Shown here in pieces: positions 1 through 9,984 of a stretch of 64,000 nt of DNA; position 1 is the stretch's first letter; the number at the start of each line of letters is the position of its first letter. The notes under the pieces were generated by a model. It saw nothing but the letters and a program-made list of their open reading frames with translations. It made no database searches and had not been told where the DNA came from. This stretch comes from Dryomyza anilis (lineage: Eukaryota; Arthropoda; Insecta; Diptera; Dryomyzidae). The translations under genes were made by a program, and so were the position numbers. The stretch covers positions 44,306,791 to 44,370,790 of the forward strand of contig OX638132.1 of NCBI GenBank assembly GCA_951804985.1, written 5' to 3'.

Positions 1-1274
1 TTCAAAGTTGGCAACACTGAGTATGCCACTTATTTCGCTGACATTTCGACACATTGTTACGTGCCTTTACGTTAATTCAATACTTTAAAGTACCGTAAAG
101 ATGTTCCGAATACGGGCCGTAAATACATTCACGCATCCACCTATTATTGCAGAATTTCCGGAATATTTGCGGATTGTTTTCATCGGAGTATAAGCTTGTA
201 AATATGTAACGTATACGGCACGTTTACGTGCCTTTTCGTTTATAGGGAAGAAGATGTATGTCTTTTCATTGTCATGAAAACGTTCAAAGACAGCCAAGGT
301 TACGGACAATGTCATGATAATAAATGATAAATGCTGTTTAACCTTTTTATGGTCTATGGCCTTTTTATAAAACTAATGATAATATCGGATAACAATTACA
401 TACAAATGTGAGCAAATATGTAATTCAATTCAACATTACTGATAGTTTTAAACACAATAGTTTTATATATGTTATTTGAACTAATATCTCAATGATATAT
501 TTCTAAATGAAATATTACAAACTGAGCAAATAATTTATATCAGCATCCGCATGCGTATTAAACCACCCATTGCTAATTCTTGTTTCCAGTTAACAAATAT
601 TATTAACTAAAATAAATATGAAAACATATACTGGGGATGTTAATCTGAAAAAACTCGATTTGTCGATGTTTTCTGATGTGTCGAAAAAAACTTCGATTTT
701 TTCGATGCTTCATTCGATGAATTATTAGGTAAATAATTTCTATTTTGATTAAGATAAAAATGATATTTTAATATAAAATGTTAAAGGTGAACTTCTTCGT
801 TCGTAAATCTTACAATAAAGTTCACCTTAAAACTTTTTTTTATATTAAAAAATATTATTTAATTTTTTTTTGTTTTTGTGTCAGTTAGATTTTCGTGTGA
901 CACAATTCGAACGGCCGAATAGCATTAAAATTAAAATCATACATTTTTCAAAGTGCCTTAATACAGAATCATGACGAACAGTAGGCAAGAACACGATAAT
1001 ATTGCATTGTCATCTAGTTTTAGGCTTTGTTTAAAATTTAAAGTCTCTAGCTCATCGGGAAGTTAGTTTAAAAGAGAGTTAAAAAGACAAGAGACCGAGC
1101 TAATAAAAAAGTTTTAAAATATGTTTAATAACAAAGATTAAAATAAATACATTTTTGTCTCTAAGTGCCAAATTTCAGGATATGCCATTTTGAGAAATGC
1201 ACAAAAAACCGTATAAGGCCAACGCACAGTAGGGTATCTTCATATGCTTAACGGCCAATAATACTAAAAATGGT
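1..1274. other. AT-rich spacer, no gene recognised
   Basis: No reading frame resembles a known protein on either strand. The first 300 bases are less AT-rich and carry the phrase acgtgccttt twice, about 160 bases apart. Around 655-720 the sequence is rich in TCGAT and contains a near-palindrome of the form TCGAAAAAA/TTTTTTCGA. The only clear structure is the hairpin listed separately. Confidence 0.5.
766..850. repeat. Imperfect inverted repeat (hairpin)
   Basis: Two arms, 766-793 and 818-850, are near reverse complements around the core AAGGTGAACTT / AAGTTCACCTT, separated by about 24 bases. The outer arms are A/T runs (ttttaatata / tatattaaaa). It could be a very small foldback element or the remains of one. 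No target-site duplication was identified. Confidence 0.5.
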
Positions 1275-2034
1275 CCTAGACAAATGAAATTTAATACACA
1301 TGTTATCCTGTTTGAAAATGGGCGTATTCTGTCAAGGGACACGCCCACCATCCATACAAGCCACATGCTCATGTACCTATAACTCGTAAAATATTAGAAA
1401 TAAAGTTATAAAATTCAAAACATATGAGTCTAACAAGCACGTTAATATATTTTTCCAAAATGGGCGTGATCCACCTTTTGCAAATTTTTATTTCAAATGC
1501 ATATTTCAATTTTTTTAAATACTTCTAAATCATTTAATTGTTTTATTTAATCAATAGTTCAATAATAAATAGTCAACAAAATATTGGTTCTATTTTAAAC
1601 ACATTTTATCATTGCTACAAACTTTTCTTGCCGCTCTAACATATACGAATCCAGCCTAGACAAATGAAATTTAATACACATGTTATCCTGTTTGGAAATG
1701 GGCGTATTCTGTCAAGGGACACGCCCACCATCCATACAAGCCACATGCTCATGTACCTATAACTCGTAAAATATTAGAAATAAAGTTATAAAATTCAAAA
1801 CATATGAGTCTAGCAAGCACGTTAATATATTTTTCCAAAATGGGCGTGATCCACCTTTTGCAAATTTTTATTTCAAATGCATATTTCAATTTTTTTAAAT
1901 ACTTCTAAATCATTTAATTGTTTTATTTAATCAATAGTTCAATAATAAATAGTCAACAAAATATTGGTTCTATTTTAAACACATTTTATCATTGCTACAA
2001 ACTTTTCTTGCCGCTCTAACATATACGAATCCAG
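1275..2034. repeat. Recent 380-bp head-to-tail tandem duplication
   Basis: Copy 1 is 1275-1654 and copy 2 is 1655-2034, an exact offset of 380 bases. Both start at cctagacaaatgaaat and end at atatacgaatccagc. By eye only about two substitutions separate them: tttgaaaatg versus tttggaaatg, and tctaacaagcac versus tctagcaagcac. Each copy contains the motif gggcgtattctgtcaaggga followed by cacgcccacc. No long ORF is shared, so this is non-coding DNA duplicated recently or corrected by gene conversion. An assembly artefact of a haplotype cannot be excluded. Confidence 0.9.
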
Positions 2035-2289
2035 CCAGACTTCAAAAATATCACGTATTTTTATTTCCAGGTTCACGAAAATGCTCCTCTACTCAGGTAG
2101 TAGCATTTTCTAGTCCTTTGTCATAATTTTCTACTCCCTTTTACTAAAATCTACTTACTTTTTCAAAAATTGCTTACATTTTTAATTTGATGAGAACCAT
2201 TTCTTGCGCCCCAATTACTATGATCAATTATCTGTAAAATAAATGTAATATTTTTGCAATGGTCTTTAAATTGTAGATGTTATAATTAA

Positions 2290-2525
2290 GGGTGTGTGCG
2301 AGTTCGACTAAATTGCTGACTAAAGTAAATTTTGTCGGTAATGCATCGTTTACTTTTCAATTTAGAAAATTTTTGAGCAAACTAAATTGAACTAAATTTG
2401 AAGACAGCAAACAGACATATCACAATCGGTTTATTAATGATTTTAACCAGTTACCCGTTACCGAATGGCAAACTAATAAAAACCCGTACAATTTAGTTCA
2501 GTCGGCAATTTAGTCGCACACACCC
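2290..2525. mobile_element. MITE, PIF/Harbinger-like, 236 bp
   Basis: Terminal inverted repeats begin GGGTGTGTGCGA at 2290 and end CGCACACACCC at 2525. Past a 5-base insertion in the left arm the pairing continues through ACTAAATTGC. The element is bordered by TAA on both sides (2287-2289 and 2526-2528). A 3-bp TWA target duplication is the established signature of PIF/Harbinger elements. There is no coding capacity, so any mobility would have depended on a transposase encoded elsewhere. Confidence 0.7.
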
Positions 2526-2867
2526 TAAATATAAAATTGTATCACCTTTTATAAATACAATTTTAAAAACACCATGTATTTCATTGGGTGTTCCAGATAC
2601 ACTCCAACTCTAGAATATACCATCCTGTATACATTATAGAAAATCCATATAATCAAGAATGAATAAAAATGTTAAAATTAACATATCTATTAATTTATTT
2701 GAATCTAATCCATATTTCTAACACCTTCCATCAAATTTACTACAATATTTAATTTTCTACTCATTTTACATCAAATCTACACCATTTTGCAATATTTTCA
2801 ATTCTACTCCATTCTACTTATTTCTACTCCCCATTTTTTTCCATTTGCATTGGCGAAAAGTATGAAC

Positions 2868-2962
2868 ACTGGTCCCACCACTTTGAATACAAATATAACA
2901 CGCACAGCTGAAAATGGTGAGAGAAGAGAGCTCGGTCTAAGCTCTTCTAGGACTGTAACATA
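2868..2962 (+). mobile_element. SINE fragment (3' part, plus strand)
   Basis: The stretch from ggtcccaccactttga through acaaatataacacgcacagc to aggactgta matches the 3' third of the full-length SINE at 36064-36376. The tRNA-related head is absent. Orientation is plus, judged by the order of these blocks relative to the full copy. Confidence 0.75.
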
Positions 2963-3206
2963 CAACGAAAACACTAGTGAATGAATTAATTAACGATATT
3001 CGGATTTCTCCGTATTTTTTCATTTTTTAAACATAAATATGGATTTTGTAAGGAAAATTAGCAATTATGTTAAATTACTGTGAGAACAATATGTTTATAT
3101 ACTAAAAACTTTATTTTTCTAGTTTTACTATCATACAATTCTTTTTCACATTTTTTTTTAACGTGACAATGTGGATAATAATATTAATTAGATTTAATAA
3201 TAATAT

Positions 3207-3351
3207 TAATTAGATTTAAGTTTTTACTTTGTATTTTTATACTTAGCATTTTCAATTTCTAATGTTTTGTTTTTTATCAAATGTTTTTTGGAAACTTTGT
3301 TTTATTTCTAAAACAAAGTTTTCATTGTTTTCAAATATATTAAATACATCA
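3207..3351 (+). repeat. 5' LTR of Copia copy 1
   Basis: It runs from the tagatttaag block to taaatacatca, immediately before the primer-binding site, and matches 4533-4673 with only a few differences. Its first ten bases (the TG start) are missing or have been replaced by a duplicated attaattagattta block at 3177-3218. Confidence 0.75.
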
Positions 3352-3363
3352 GGTTATGGGCCC
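3352..3363 (+). promoter_or_regulatory. Primer-binding site, initiator-Met half-tRNA type
   Basis: GGTTATGGGCCC directly follows the 5' LTR. Copia elements of flies are known to prime reverse transcription from an internal fragment of tRNA-iMet with this kind of sequence. The second Copia in this window has the related GTTATGGGCCCA at 43666. Confidence 0.75.
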
Positions 3364-3468
3364 TCTCACGTTATAGAGAGCAACGTTTAAAATTGTGAAA
3401 ATTTATAAATTCCTTGCAGAAGATATTAAGGATACATATCTTAAGGATAATCAACGTACGTATTTAAG

Positions 3469-3912
3469 ATGTCAATAATCAAAACGCATATTGAGAAGCT
3501 GCGTGGCGGTGAAAATTTCGATGATTGGAAATTTTCCGTGGAAGCGTACTTCCAAATGAAGAATCTTTGGAAAGCAGTGGCAGGCACAGAAGATAACGCA
3601 GATAAGCTGATTCAAGCAAAATCGGAGCTGATATTGTTGGTGGAAAAATCAATTTTTCCACACATTCGTGCATGCAAAACTGCCAAAGAGATCTGGGTCG
3701 CACTAGAAGGATTATATCAGGACACGGGACTGGTACGGCGCGTTGGTCTAATTCAACAATTTTGTTCGACGAAGCTGAATGATTTTAACACAACAGAGGA
3801 CTACTTCAAGGCGCAGGTCTGAACGTGGACGAGGAGTGGACTGGGTCCATTCTGCTCGCAGGTCTTCCAGAGACATACAAACCAATGATAATGGGAATAC
3901 AAAGCTCAGGTA
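3469..3912 (+). pseudogene. Copia gag remnant (UBN2/DUF4219-like)
   Basis: The frame starting at ATG 3469 gives about 117 residues typical of Copia Gag: an N-terminal block with FDDWKFSVEAYF, then RACKTAKEIWVALEGLYQ, the helical region that in this family forms the capsid-like particle. It stops at 3822. The continuation (DEEWTGSILLAGLPETYK) lies in another frame from about 3816, and comparison with the usual Gag order suggests a short deletion at the junction. After IMGIQSSGI near 3910 the frame runs straight into RT, so the nucleocapsid and zinc knuckle are gone. Confidence 0.8.
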
Positions 3913-4535
3913 TTCGTATCACTGGCCGTGTCTGGAATAAGAAACTCGACAGGACTTTGAAGGCGATTGGTTTAATACAATCACAAACGGATCCATGCAT
4001 TTATTTCAAGATTCAAGACACTTCAATTACCTACGACGCCATTTACGTAGATGACATTTTGATATTAACAAATGATGCAAATAACAAAAAACGAATCAAA
4101 GAAGACCTAGCAATGAACTTTAAGATGAAAGACATCGGAGAAGCTTAATATGTTCTTGGCATACAAGTCACTCGCGATAGGACGCGAGGCAAGTGTCCTA
4201 TCAAGATCAAGAAAGCTATATTCACGACGTGCTCAAGAGGTTCAAGATGGAGGATTGCAATGCTGTTAATACACCGCTCGACATAAATCAAAAATTGTCG
4301 AAAGAACTTTGCCCAAAGACAAATGAATACAGGTTGGAAGTCCAATCTTGGAATTCGAAAAAGCAGCAAACAAAGGAATTTGACAAACGATAACAAATTG
4401 AAAATTGAGTATTTATGCACAGAGGAAATGGTAGCTGACATCATGACCAAAGGAGTGCCTGTTACGAAACATATACTCTGCAGAAACTTGATTGGATTAA
4501 CACAACCTAAATCTAGTGGGGGTGTTAAAAATTAG
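3913..4535 (+). pseudogene. Copia pol remnant (RT palm and RNase H tail)
   Basis: From about 3913 the reading is Copia RT (RVT_2): GRVWNKKLDRTLK, then DPCIYFK and the catalytic YVDD at 4044-4055. A TAA at 4146-4148 interrupts it before YVLGIQVTRDR, and the frame shifts near 4193 (DVLKRFKMEDCNAVNTPLD). A second deletion joins it to the extreme C terminus of RNase H (CTEEMVADIMTKGV), ending before the polypurine tract. At least two deletions, one stop and one frameshift are visible, so it is inactive. Confidence 0.8.
4515..4522 (+). promoter_or_regulatory. Polypurine tract of Copia copy 1
   Basis: The purine run agtggggg lies immediately before the TGTT start of the 3' LTR, the position where plus-strand DNA synthesis begins in LTR elements. 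Confidence 0.65.
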
Positions 4536-4673
4536 ATTTAAATTTTTACTTTGTGTTTTTATACTTAGCATTTTCAATTTCTAATGTTTTGTTTTTTATC
4601 AAATGTTTTTTCGAAACTTTGTTTTATTTCTAAAACAAAATGTTCATTGATTTCAAATATATTAAATACATCA
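4523..4673 (+). repeat. 3' LTR of Copia copy 1
   Basis: It starts TGTTAAAAATTAGATTTAAA and ends aaatacatca. It is the more complete of the two LTRs. It is followed by attaatgaga, whose first six bases also precede the 5' LTR. Confidence 0.75.
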
Positions 4674-6635
4674 ATTAATGAGAGCCGTTACGTAAAATAA
4701 ATGTAACTGGGACCTATTGTCACAGCAGAGTTGGTTTGTTTGAATCCTCATATTCCAATTGCTAATATTGAATCCATTCGATGCATTTTTTGAATTTATC
4801 GAATAACACTCAGGGAAAAAAGCATGTAAATTTAAACAGAAATTAAACAGATTTCATGTTATTTTTTTTCAAACAGATTGATCATGTTAAGTGATTTCTG
4901 TGATACTGAATTTTAATAGTTTAAAATGTAAAGTTTACATGAATATCTGTTTAATTTATAGAATTGTTGTAGTTTTCTATAGTTAAAAGTATAATGTAAA
5001 ATTAACAGGAGTCAGTTCAACAAATTATCTGTAAAAATTCTCTGAATGCACAGAAAAAGTTCTTTTAAAAAAAGCATAGTTGCATTTTAAATTATGGAAA
5101 TCAGTGTTCTCTATTACAACGATTCAAACGATGCCTGGTAAACCCACTAAATAAACATCCAGATTCATGTTAGGCTCACGAAATTAGATTGTAAATTGCA
5201 TTTGGTAGACCTAGAGCCCGACAAATTAGTTTTTGCATTAAAATAATATTGATTTTTATTTCAAATAAATTAATTCTGACATATTTTATATCAAAAGGCT
5301 CACTTTATAGGCTCATTCAAGTTTCAAAATACAACATTTTGCTCAAAACGTATATAAGTTGAGCCTCTTCTATGAATGAAACTGAGACACTCAGAATGAG
5401 ACTGTAAAACGCTCATATTAGAGTTTCAGTGTTTGCTGGGCAGTTTTTATATTATATGATTTAACTATGATTGGAAGTTACGCAATATTGCACAAAAAAC
5501 TTTCAGCAATATGCAAGGAAGACAAAAGGTGTTCCTTGAAATATTATTCAGGCATTTTTTACCAATTAATGAAATATATAAAATATATCAAGTATACATT
5601 TTTAATAAAAAAATAGATTTTAACTTAAAATTGTTTAAAATAAATTGTTTTAACAATATTAGACGTGTATTCAAAGTACGTCAACAACGAAAATTATAAT
5701 AATAAATAAAGTTCGAACCCACATTTAATAGTTTAGTATACAAGTTAAAAAATAAACATGTTAAAAAATAAGTAAAAAAAAATAAAAAATATATACGTGC
5801 TTGGACTTCGAACGCACATTTCCGGGTTCACACCTAACGCTTTCAGTCTTATTTTACACAAAGCATATATACTTACAATATTATATTTGAGATGAATCGG
5901 AGAGAAAATAAAAATAAAAAAAATTGAATTCGTTTCGAATGTCAAAATCAAGCATTAAAGTAATGTCCTTAAACTTAAAATCGAATATTGTTTATAAATT
6001 TTAAAATTTTGCCTAAAAATGTTCGACTTTAAATTGTTTTTATAAAACATTTTAGTAGGGGGACTTGATATATAGTGGAACTTGGCGTAATGTGGGAAAT
6101 CGCAACTCTTCATATGTTTATGTTTTTGATATTTTTCAAATATTCTCTATGGAGTTATCTCTTTATGATTTATATAACTTGAATAATATGAATTTATACC
6201 GAACTAGCAATTTTTGGTTATATGTTATATAACCAAAAAGAACATATTCGAAAAATCGCCCCAAATTCAATCTAAAGAACAAAAAATTGTATTCTTTAAT
6301 ACTAAAAGTTTTCTCAATTAACAACTCTATCGAATAGAAAAATAAATATTTGAATAATTCAATATTTCAATACTTGAATTAATTCAAAATTGTTTCAGGA
6401 AAACATTAAGTTTAGATTTCAATCATATAATATAAAAATATTTACATAAATTTGGTGAACAATTGTTTTTTGGTTATCACAGATGTATTTAAATATACGG
6501 GGTTTGATTGTCAAAACAAATTAGTTTTCCAAGCCCACTATCGTGAAACCTGAGTCGTCGACATACCTCGGGTAGCCCTGTGTTTATTAGGGATATGACT
6601 TTTAACATTTTTTTTTAAATGAAATATAAAATATC
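4674..6635. other. AT-rich spacer, no gene recognised
   Basis: Short ORFs here (for example 5511-5699) are low-complexity I/K/F/N-rich chance frames. The block at 5280-5440 has several phrases on the theme ggctca and gagactc. A perfect hairpin lies at 6211-6239. The stretch 5810-5850 reads like a degraded tRNA B-box on the minus strand but has no convincing SINE around it. Confidence 0.5.
6211..6239. repeat. Perfect hairpin, 13-bp stem
   Basis: TTTTTGGTTATAT pairs with ATATAACCAAAAA around a 3-base loop (gtt). It sits in plain AT-rich DNA with no gene nearby, and its function is unknown. Confidence 0.7.
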
Positions 6636-6639
6636 ATAT

Positions 6640-7118
6640 TGTTACGAAAAGAGGTAATTTACCCCACTGTGCAAGAGGTAATGAGACGCAAGACAATTCA
6701 GCGCACTGAGGCAATGTGCGAGAAAGAGAAGGAGAGAGAGAGGAAGATCAGCGCATTAAAAACACATAAGTGCGAATGAGATGCCAATAGCATTCGTCAT
6801 TCACGAAACGAGTAGAAGATTCTCGAAACATGTCGAAGCTTGTCGAAACGTACCGTACTGATGAATACAGTATATAAGGGCGCCGCATTTCAGGCACAGC
6901 ACTTCAGTAGTTATTGGAAAGTGGTCGAGTACGTCTAGTGTGATAACAATGTAAAATTAAATAGTGGACATGCAGCAGTTGTTAGAAGTTGTTATTAAAG
7001 TGGTTTATTAAAGTGAATTAATAAAGTTAGTTGTAAACATAAGAGTGTTTTTATTTTTTATACAATCCAGAGATACGAACTTGTAGAACAGTTTTCCGTA
7101 GACTGAATTTTCGTAACA
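6640..7118 (+). repeat. 5' LTR of Gypsy A copy 1
   Basis: It begins TGTTACGAAA and ends TTTCGTAACA, a 10-bp perfect inverted repeat with the canonical TG...CA ends. It contains a TATA box and initiator (separate entry) and AATAAA-type signals near 7019. It aligns with the LTR at 60600-61128 through blocks such as tcgaaacatgtcgaagcttg and the gatgccaatagc region. Confidence 0.85.
6871..6908 (+). promoter_or_regulatory. LTR core promoter: TATA box and initiator
   Basis: TATATAAGGG at 6871 is followed about 33 bases later by TTCAGT at 6903-6908, an arthropod-type initiator (TCAGT). Spacing and order are right for RNA polymerase II transcription of the retrotransposon into its 5' UTR. Confidence 0.65.
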
Positions 7119-7119
7119 T

Positions 7120-7136
7120 TGGTGTCAGAAGTGGGA
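7120..7136 (+). promoter_or_regulatory. Primer-binding site, tRNA-Leu type
   Basis: TGGTGTCAGAAGTGGGA begins two bases after the LTR. It is the complement of TCCCACTTCTGACA plus CCA, the 3' end of insect leucine tRNAs. The partial match at the same place in Gypsy B (9969-9983) suggests that the two families share the primer. Confidence 0.75.
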
Positions 7137-7148
7137 TTGTGATACAAA

Positions 7149-7301
7149 ATGGTTAAATTTAAACAACTTAAACTTGACCAGCTAAAGAAGAAGCTGGCGT
7201 TTCCTGATCTTCCAACTGCTGGTACGAAAGTAGAGCTGCAAAAGCGCTTAATGGAGGTATTTCAGTTCCAAGGCATTGATCTCACACAGCACGAGTTTTA
7301 A
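7149..7301 (+). pseudogene. Gypsy A gag N terminus, SAP-like motif
   Basis: ATG at 7149, 29 bases after the start of the primer-binding site, opens 50 codons ending at TAA 7299-7301. The peptide (KFKQLKLDQLKKKLAF followed by GTKVELQKRLMEVF) has the helix-loop-helix pattern of a SAP DNA-binding motif, which several insect Gypsy Gag proteins carry at the N terminus. Coding-like sequence with many stops (Q-, K- and M-rich, probably a coiled coil) continues to about 7740, so the stop is a lesion. Confidence 0.7.
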
Positions 7302-7744
7302 GTAGAAGCTGCAACAGCGTCATCGAAAAATCTGAACACAGAAGAAAACGTTCAGTCCCAAGCTTTGGAAATGAGTCAGTTAATTTCAGCTATGTAGCAG
7401 CAGTTTCTGAAAATAGAACTGAAAACTCAGTAAAATTCCAACATAATGAAGCATGAACTTTTTGAAAATTTAAAGAAAATGGAACAGAAAATTCTAAAAA
7501 ATTTCAACAAAATGGAGCCGATAGGTCAAGATAATTCAAAGACAATTCTAACCAACATCAAGTAAAAATGGAACAACAGATGCAGGAACATTCGATACAG
7601 CTTCTGGAAGTTTCTAATACACTTCATGGCAAAGTTCATGAGCTTGAAGCGCATATAAAAAACGTTGATGAGAAATATCAAGACATCTTTAAAGAGCTTC
7701 ATGAAATAAAAAAAGATTTGCATATTTTGCAGATAACAGTTTGA

Positions 7745-8325
7745 ACAACGCATGTTGTTAGTGGCACGAAATTGAAATCGCCGATGTACGAAGGAACCAC
7801 AGCGTTCAACATTTCGAGATTCAATTTGAGACCACGGCTGTATTTAATCGATAAAACAATGAAGACAGCGTAGCTGTTTTTTGCTGAAGTTTTGCTGACA
7901 GTTCCAAAAAGTGACAGTTATTCAGCGGTTCTAGGTGCACTACAACGTAAATATGGCAGTGACCACATGGCACCGATATACAGAATACAGGTTTTGAATG
8001 ATAGCGAATCGTTGCAGGAATATGCTGCGGATATTGAGAGACTTGCACATTTGGCGTATTCCGATTCAGCGTGTGATTTCTTGGAAATGTGCAAAATAAA
8101 TGCGTTCGTTGATGGTATACGGGACATTGAGACAAAACGGTCACCACAGCACTTACGCAGGAGATTTATTCTGCATTGTGCCGACCAGCGACGGAGGCCA
8201 TCGGGGAAATTCAGGCACTGTGCCGGCACGAGTGTATTAAATGGAATACAGGCAGTGCCCGAGGGAAGAAAAAAAGACGAACATAATTCACATTCATTCG
8301 TTGAATTTCATGGCAGATGATCAAT
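7745..8325 (+). pseudogene. Gypsy A gag capsid region
   Basis: The best frame (7892-8320) reads SYSAVLGALQRKYG, then ESLQEYAADIERLAHLAYSD and NAFVDGIRD, the Retrotrans_gag pattern of a long helical capsid domain. The upstream part, from about 7755, is in a different frame with an in-frame TAG near 7871. Copy 3 on the minus strand (27165-27449) gives the matching block KINAFVDGIRDPKT. After about residue 95 the frame is shifted relative to copies 2 and 3, and the zinc knuckle is not readable here. The 3' side fuses directly to pol. Confidence 0.75.
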
Positions 8326-8790
8326 GGACTCTAGAGCAAATTGAAAAAGATCAAAAGAACGACATTGCAAAAATTATAACAAAGAAATCCATCATGTAAA
8401 GAGATTTGTTTCGACAGTTCAATAATGAATGATTACTGGACCCAGTGGCAAATTCTGAAATTTGAAAATAAAATGGATAGTACTAGAATACCATGGTGGA
8501 TCCACTTGGACATTCATAAAACGATTGAAGAAGTCAGGAAACATTTCTATTGGGTCGGATACTAAGAGTCAGTCGCCTATTGGATACGCAGATGTAAGCA
8601 ATGTGTGTTCGCAAAACGTACAACAGGCAGGAGTTGCGGTAAGATGAATCAACACAACGTAGGAGTACATTGCGAACGTACTGTCATAATTTTGCAAAAG
8701 CCTATACCAAAAAATGTTTTGGGCAAGAAGAAAAGTGAAGACAGAGACGAGTTGCATCAGTCCATAAGGCAGAGTATACAAATTGGAAAT
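8290..8790 (+). pseudogene. Gypsy A pol remnant (RNase H/integrase linker and IN fragments)
   Basis: Reading from about 8297 gives a peptide with DDQWT followed by EQIEKDQKNDIAK, the linker between RNase H and integrase in Gypsy pol. Next come pieces of the integrase zinc-binding region (8460-8600, degraded) and of the integrase C-terminal half (KPIPKNVLGKKKSEDRDELH, 8700-8760), which matches copy 2. Everything from protease to RNase H and the DDE core is absent. Several frameshifts and stops are present. Confidence 0.75.
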
Positions 8791-8800
8791 TTTCGTAACA

Positions 8801-9734
8801 ATATTCATATGAGCATTTACATAGAAATAAGAAAATAATAATACTTTCGCATGATTTTTAAATAAAACTCCCCCAGAGAATAAAAAATCAAAGTTCTAGT
8901 ACGCGTCGAAACTTAACGCACGAATAAAAACAAACTATTACAATTGAAGAGTTGGGTGCATTAAGGGCGTTAGGCATCATAACGCCCTTTTTGCAATATT
9001 CGCACCGAATCTTCCAAGCATTGCCTTCTACCATTAGAATAAAATTTCACCGAGATGTTCACCGCTGTGTCATAATTAGTGGTAAAGAGTTTTTTTTTTT
9101 TAAATATACCTTTATGTGAATTATATCCTTAATGATTAACCACACAGATTAAACAAAAGCTCATTTAACATTTGGTCTTACTCTTACTATACTTTGCACT
9201 AAGAAAACATGAAAATCTTGCTGCAACTATCTGTTTAAATCTTGCAGCAAAACTCTTAGTATTATTTAAATATGACATATATGCAGATAGTTACGATGTG
9301 TTTGCCACAACAGCAATGAAAATTGAGATTTTTAGAATTGATTGATAGCAAAAAGCCTGAGTTCTTGGTCATTTGCAACGAAACTTTTGGCTTATTTTGA
9401 AAAAGGAAAACGGCATACTTTTTTTTACTCTCGATTTATCCACAACAATTAAGTAAATTCAATGGTGTAAAAAAGTGTCAACACAAATATTACATTTTAA
9501 TGGTAAAAGTGAAAATAAAATTTTCTGGGTTTAATATTATCAACAAGTGATAGAAAATATTTCTTTTCAGAGTTTACTTTGATGACATCATCGTCGGGCG
9601 GACTTAGTTCTTCCACGAAGAAGTATCTTCAAAGGATTTAAAAGACGATAGCGATGTATAACCGGTTACTGTTTTAATTCTAGAATAAAATAAAAAAATT
9701 ACTCCGCAAATTCTAATGGAGTACCTTTTCCAAA
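8801..9734. other. Spacer between the two Gypsy elements
   Basis: Mostly AT-rich DNA without recognisable genes. It contains a hairpin at 8963-8989 and a less AT-rich block at 9590-9700 with no identifiable homology. A minus-strand ORF at 9604-9804 runs into the Gypsy B LTR and is not convincing. Confidence 0.45.
8963..8989. repeat. Perfect hairpin, 10-bp stem
   Basis: AAGGGCGTTA pairs with TAACGCCCTT across a 7-base loop (ggcatca) and is followed by a short T run. It looks like a bacterial terminator, but nothing around it is bacterial, so it is recorded only as a palindrome. Confidence 0.7.
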
Positions 9735-9968
9735 TGTAAGCGACGTGGCGTAAGCAGCGCAAAGTAGCGCACGAACACGAAGCGCTTGGCTTCGTCAAAG
9801 CCAATCGCCAGTTGTTGTCGTACCACGAAAGAGTGCAGACTTGCCTAACGCGTATTCGTTAAGATAATTACATTATACTTTTTACTTTTCTAATAAATAA
9901 CATTAATTATATTTTAAATAACCTGACAAAGCAGCGTTTTAATTATCTATATTTCGGACATTCTTACA
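9735..9968 (+). repeat. 5' LTR of Gypsy B
   Basis: Begins TGTAAGCGACG and ends CATTCTTACA (inverted TGTAAG/CTTACA ends). It is followed by attcagaagtgggatg, a partial tRNA-Leu primer-binding site. AATAAA lies near 9893. Confidence 0.9.
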
Positions 9969-9984
9969 ATTCAGAAGTGGGATG

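Larger units (their letters stand above)
3207..4673 (+). mobile_element. Copia-type LTR retrotransposon, internally deleted
   Basis: Two closely similar LTRs of about 145-151 bp flank about 1.17 kb of interior carrying a Copia primer-binding site, gag fragments, part of the RT with YVDD, the end of RNase H and a polypurine tract. Intact Copia elements are about 5 kb, so zinc knuckle, protease, integrase and half of RT are missing. The 5' LTR lacks the TGTTAAAAAT start seen in the 3' LTR. Attaat lies next to both outer ends and may be the target duplication. The element cannot encode any complete enzyme. Confidence 0.85.
6640..8800 (+). mobile_element. Gypsy family A, copy 1, deleted (only a stub of the 3' LTR)
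   Basis: A 479-bp 5' LTR is followed by a tRNA-Leu primer-binding site, gag pieces and a short stretch of pol. The right end is just the last bases of an LTR (aattttcgtaaca), followed by atat. The same atat precedes the 5' LTR (6636-6639 and 8801-8804), so the outer ends are the original ones and nearly the whole 3' LTR was lost by internal deletion. Protease, RT and RNase H are missing. Copies 2 (60600-62205) and 3 (25800-27870) lie on the minus strand. Confidence 0.85.

Noticed and set aside
85..315. 76-codon minus-strand frame at the window start
   Set aside because: No family or motif recognised; starts and ends within simple spacer.
4811..5440. DNA transposon starting cagggaaaaaag and ending tgctgggcag
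   Set aside because: The ends are not complementary beyond a few bases and no target duplication was seen.
8963..8989. Bacterial-type rho-independent terminator
   Set aside because: GC-rich stem and T run fit, but everything around it is eukaryotic transposon DNA.
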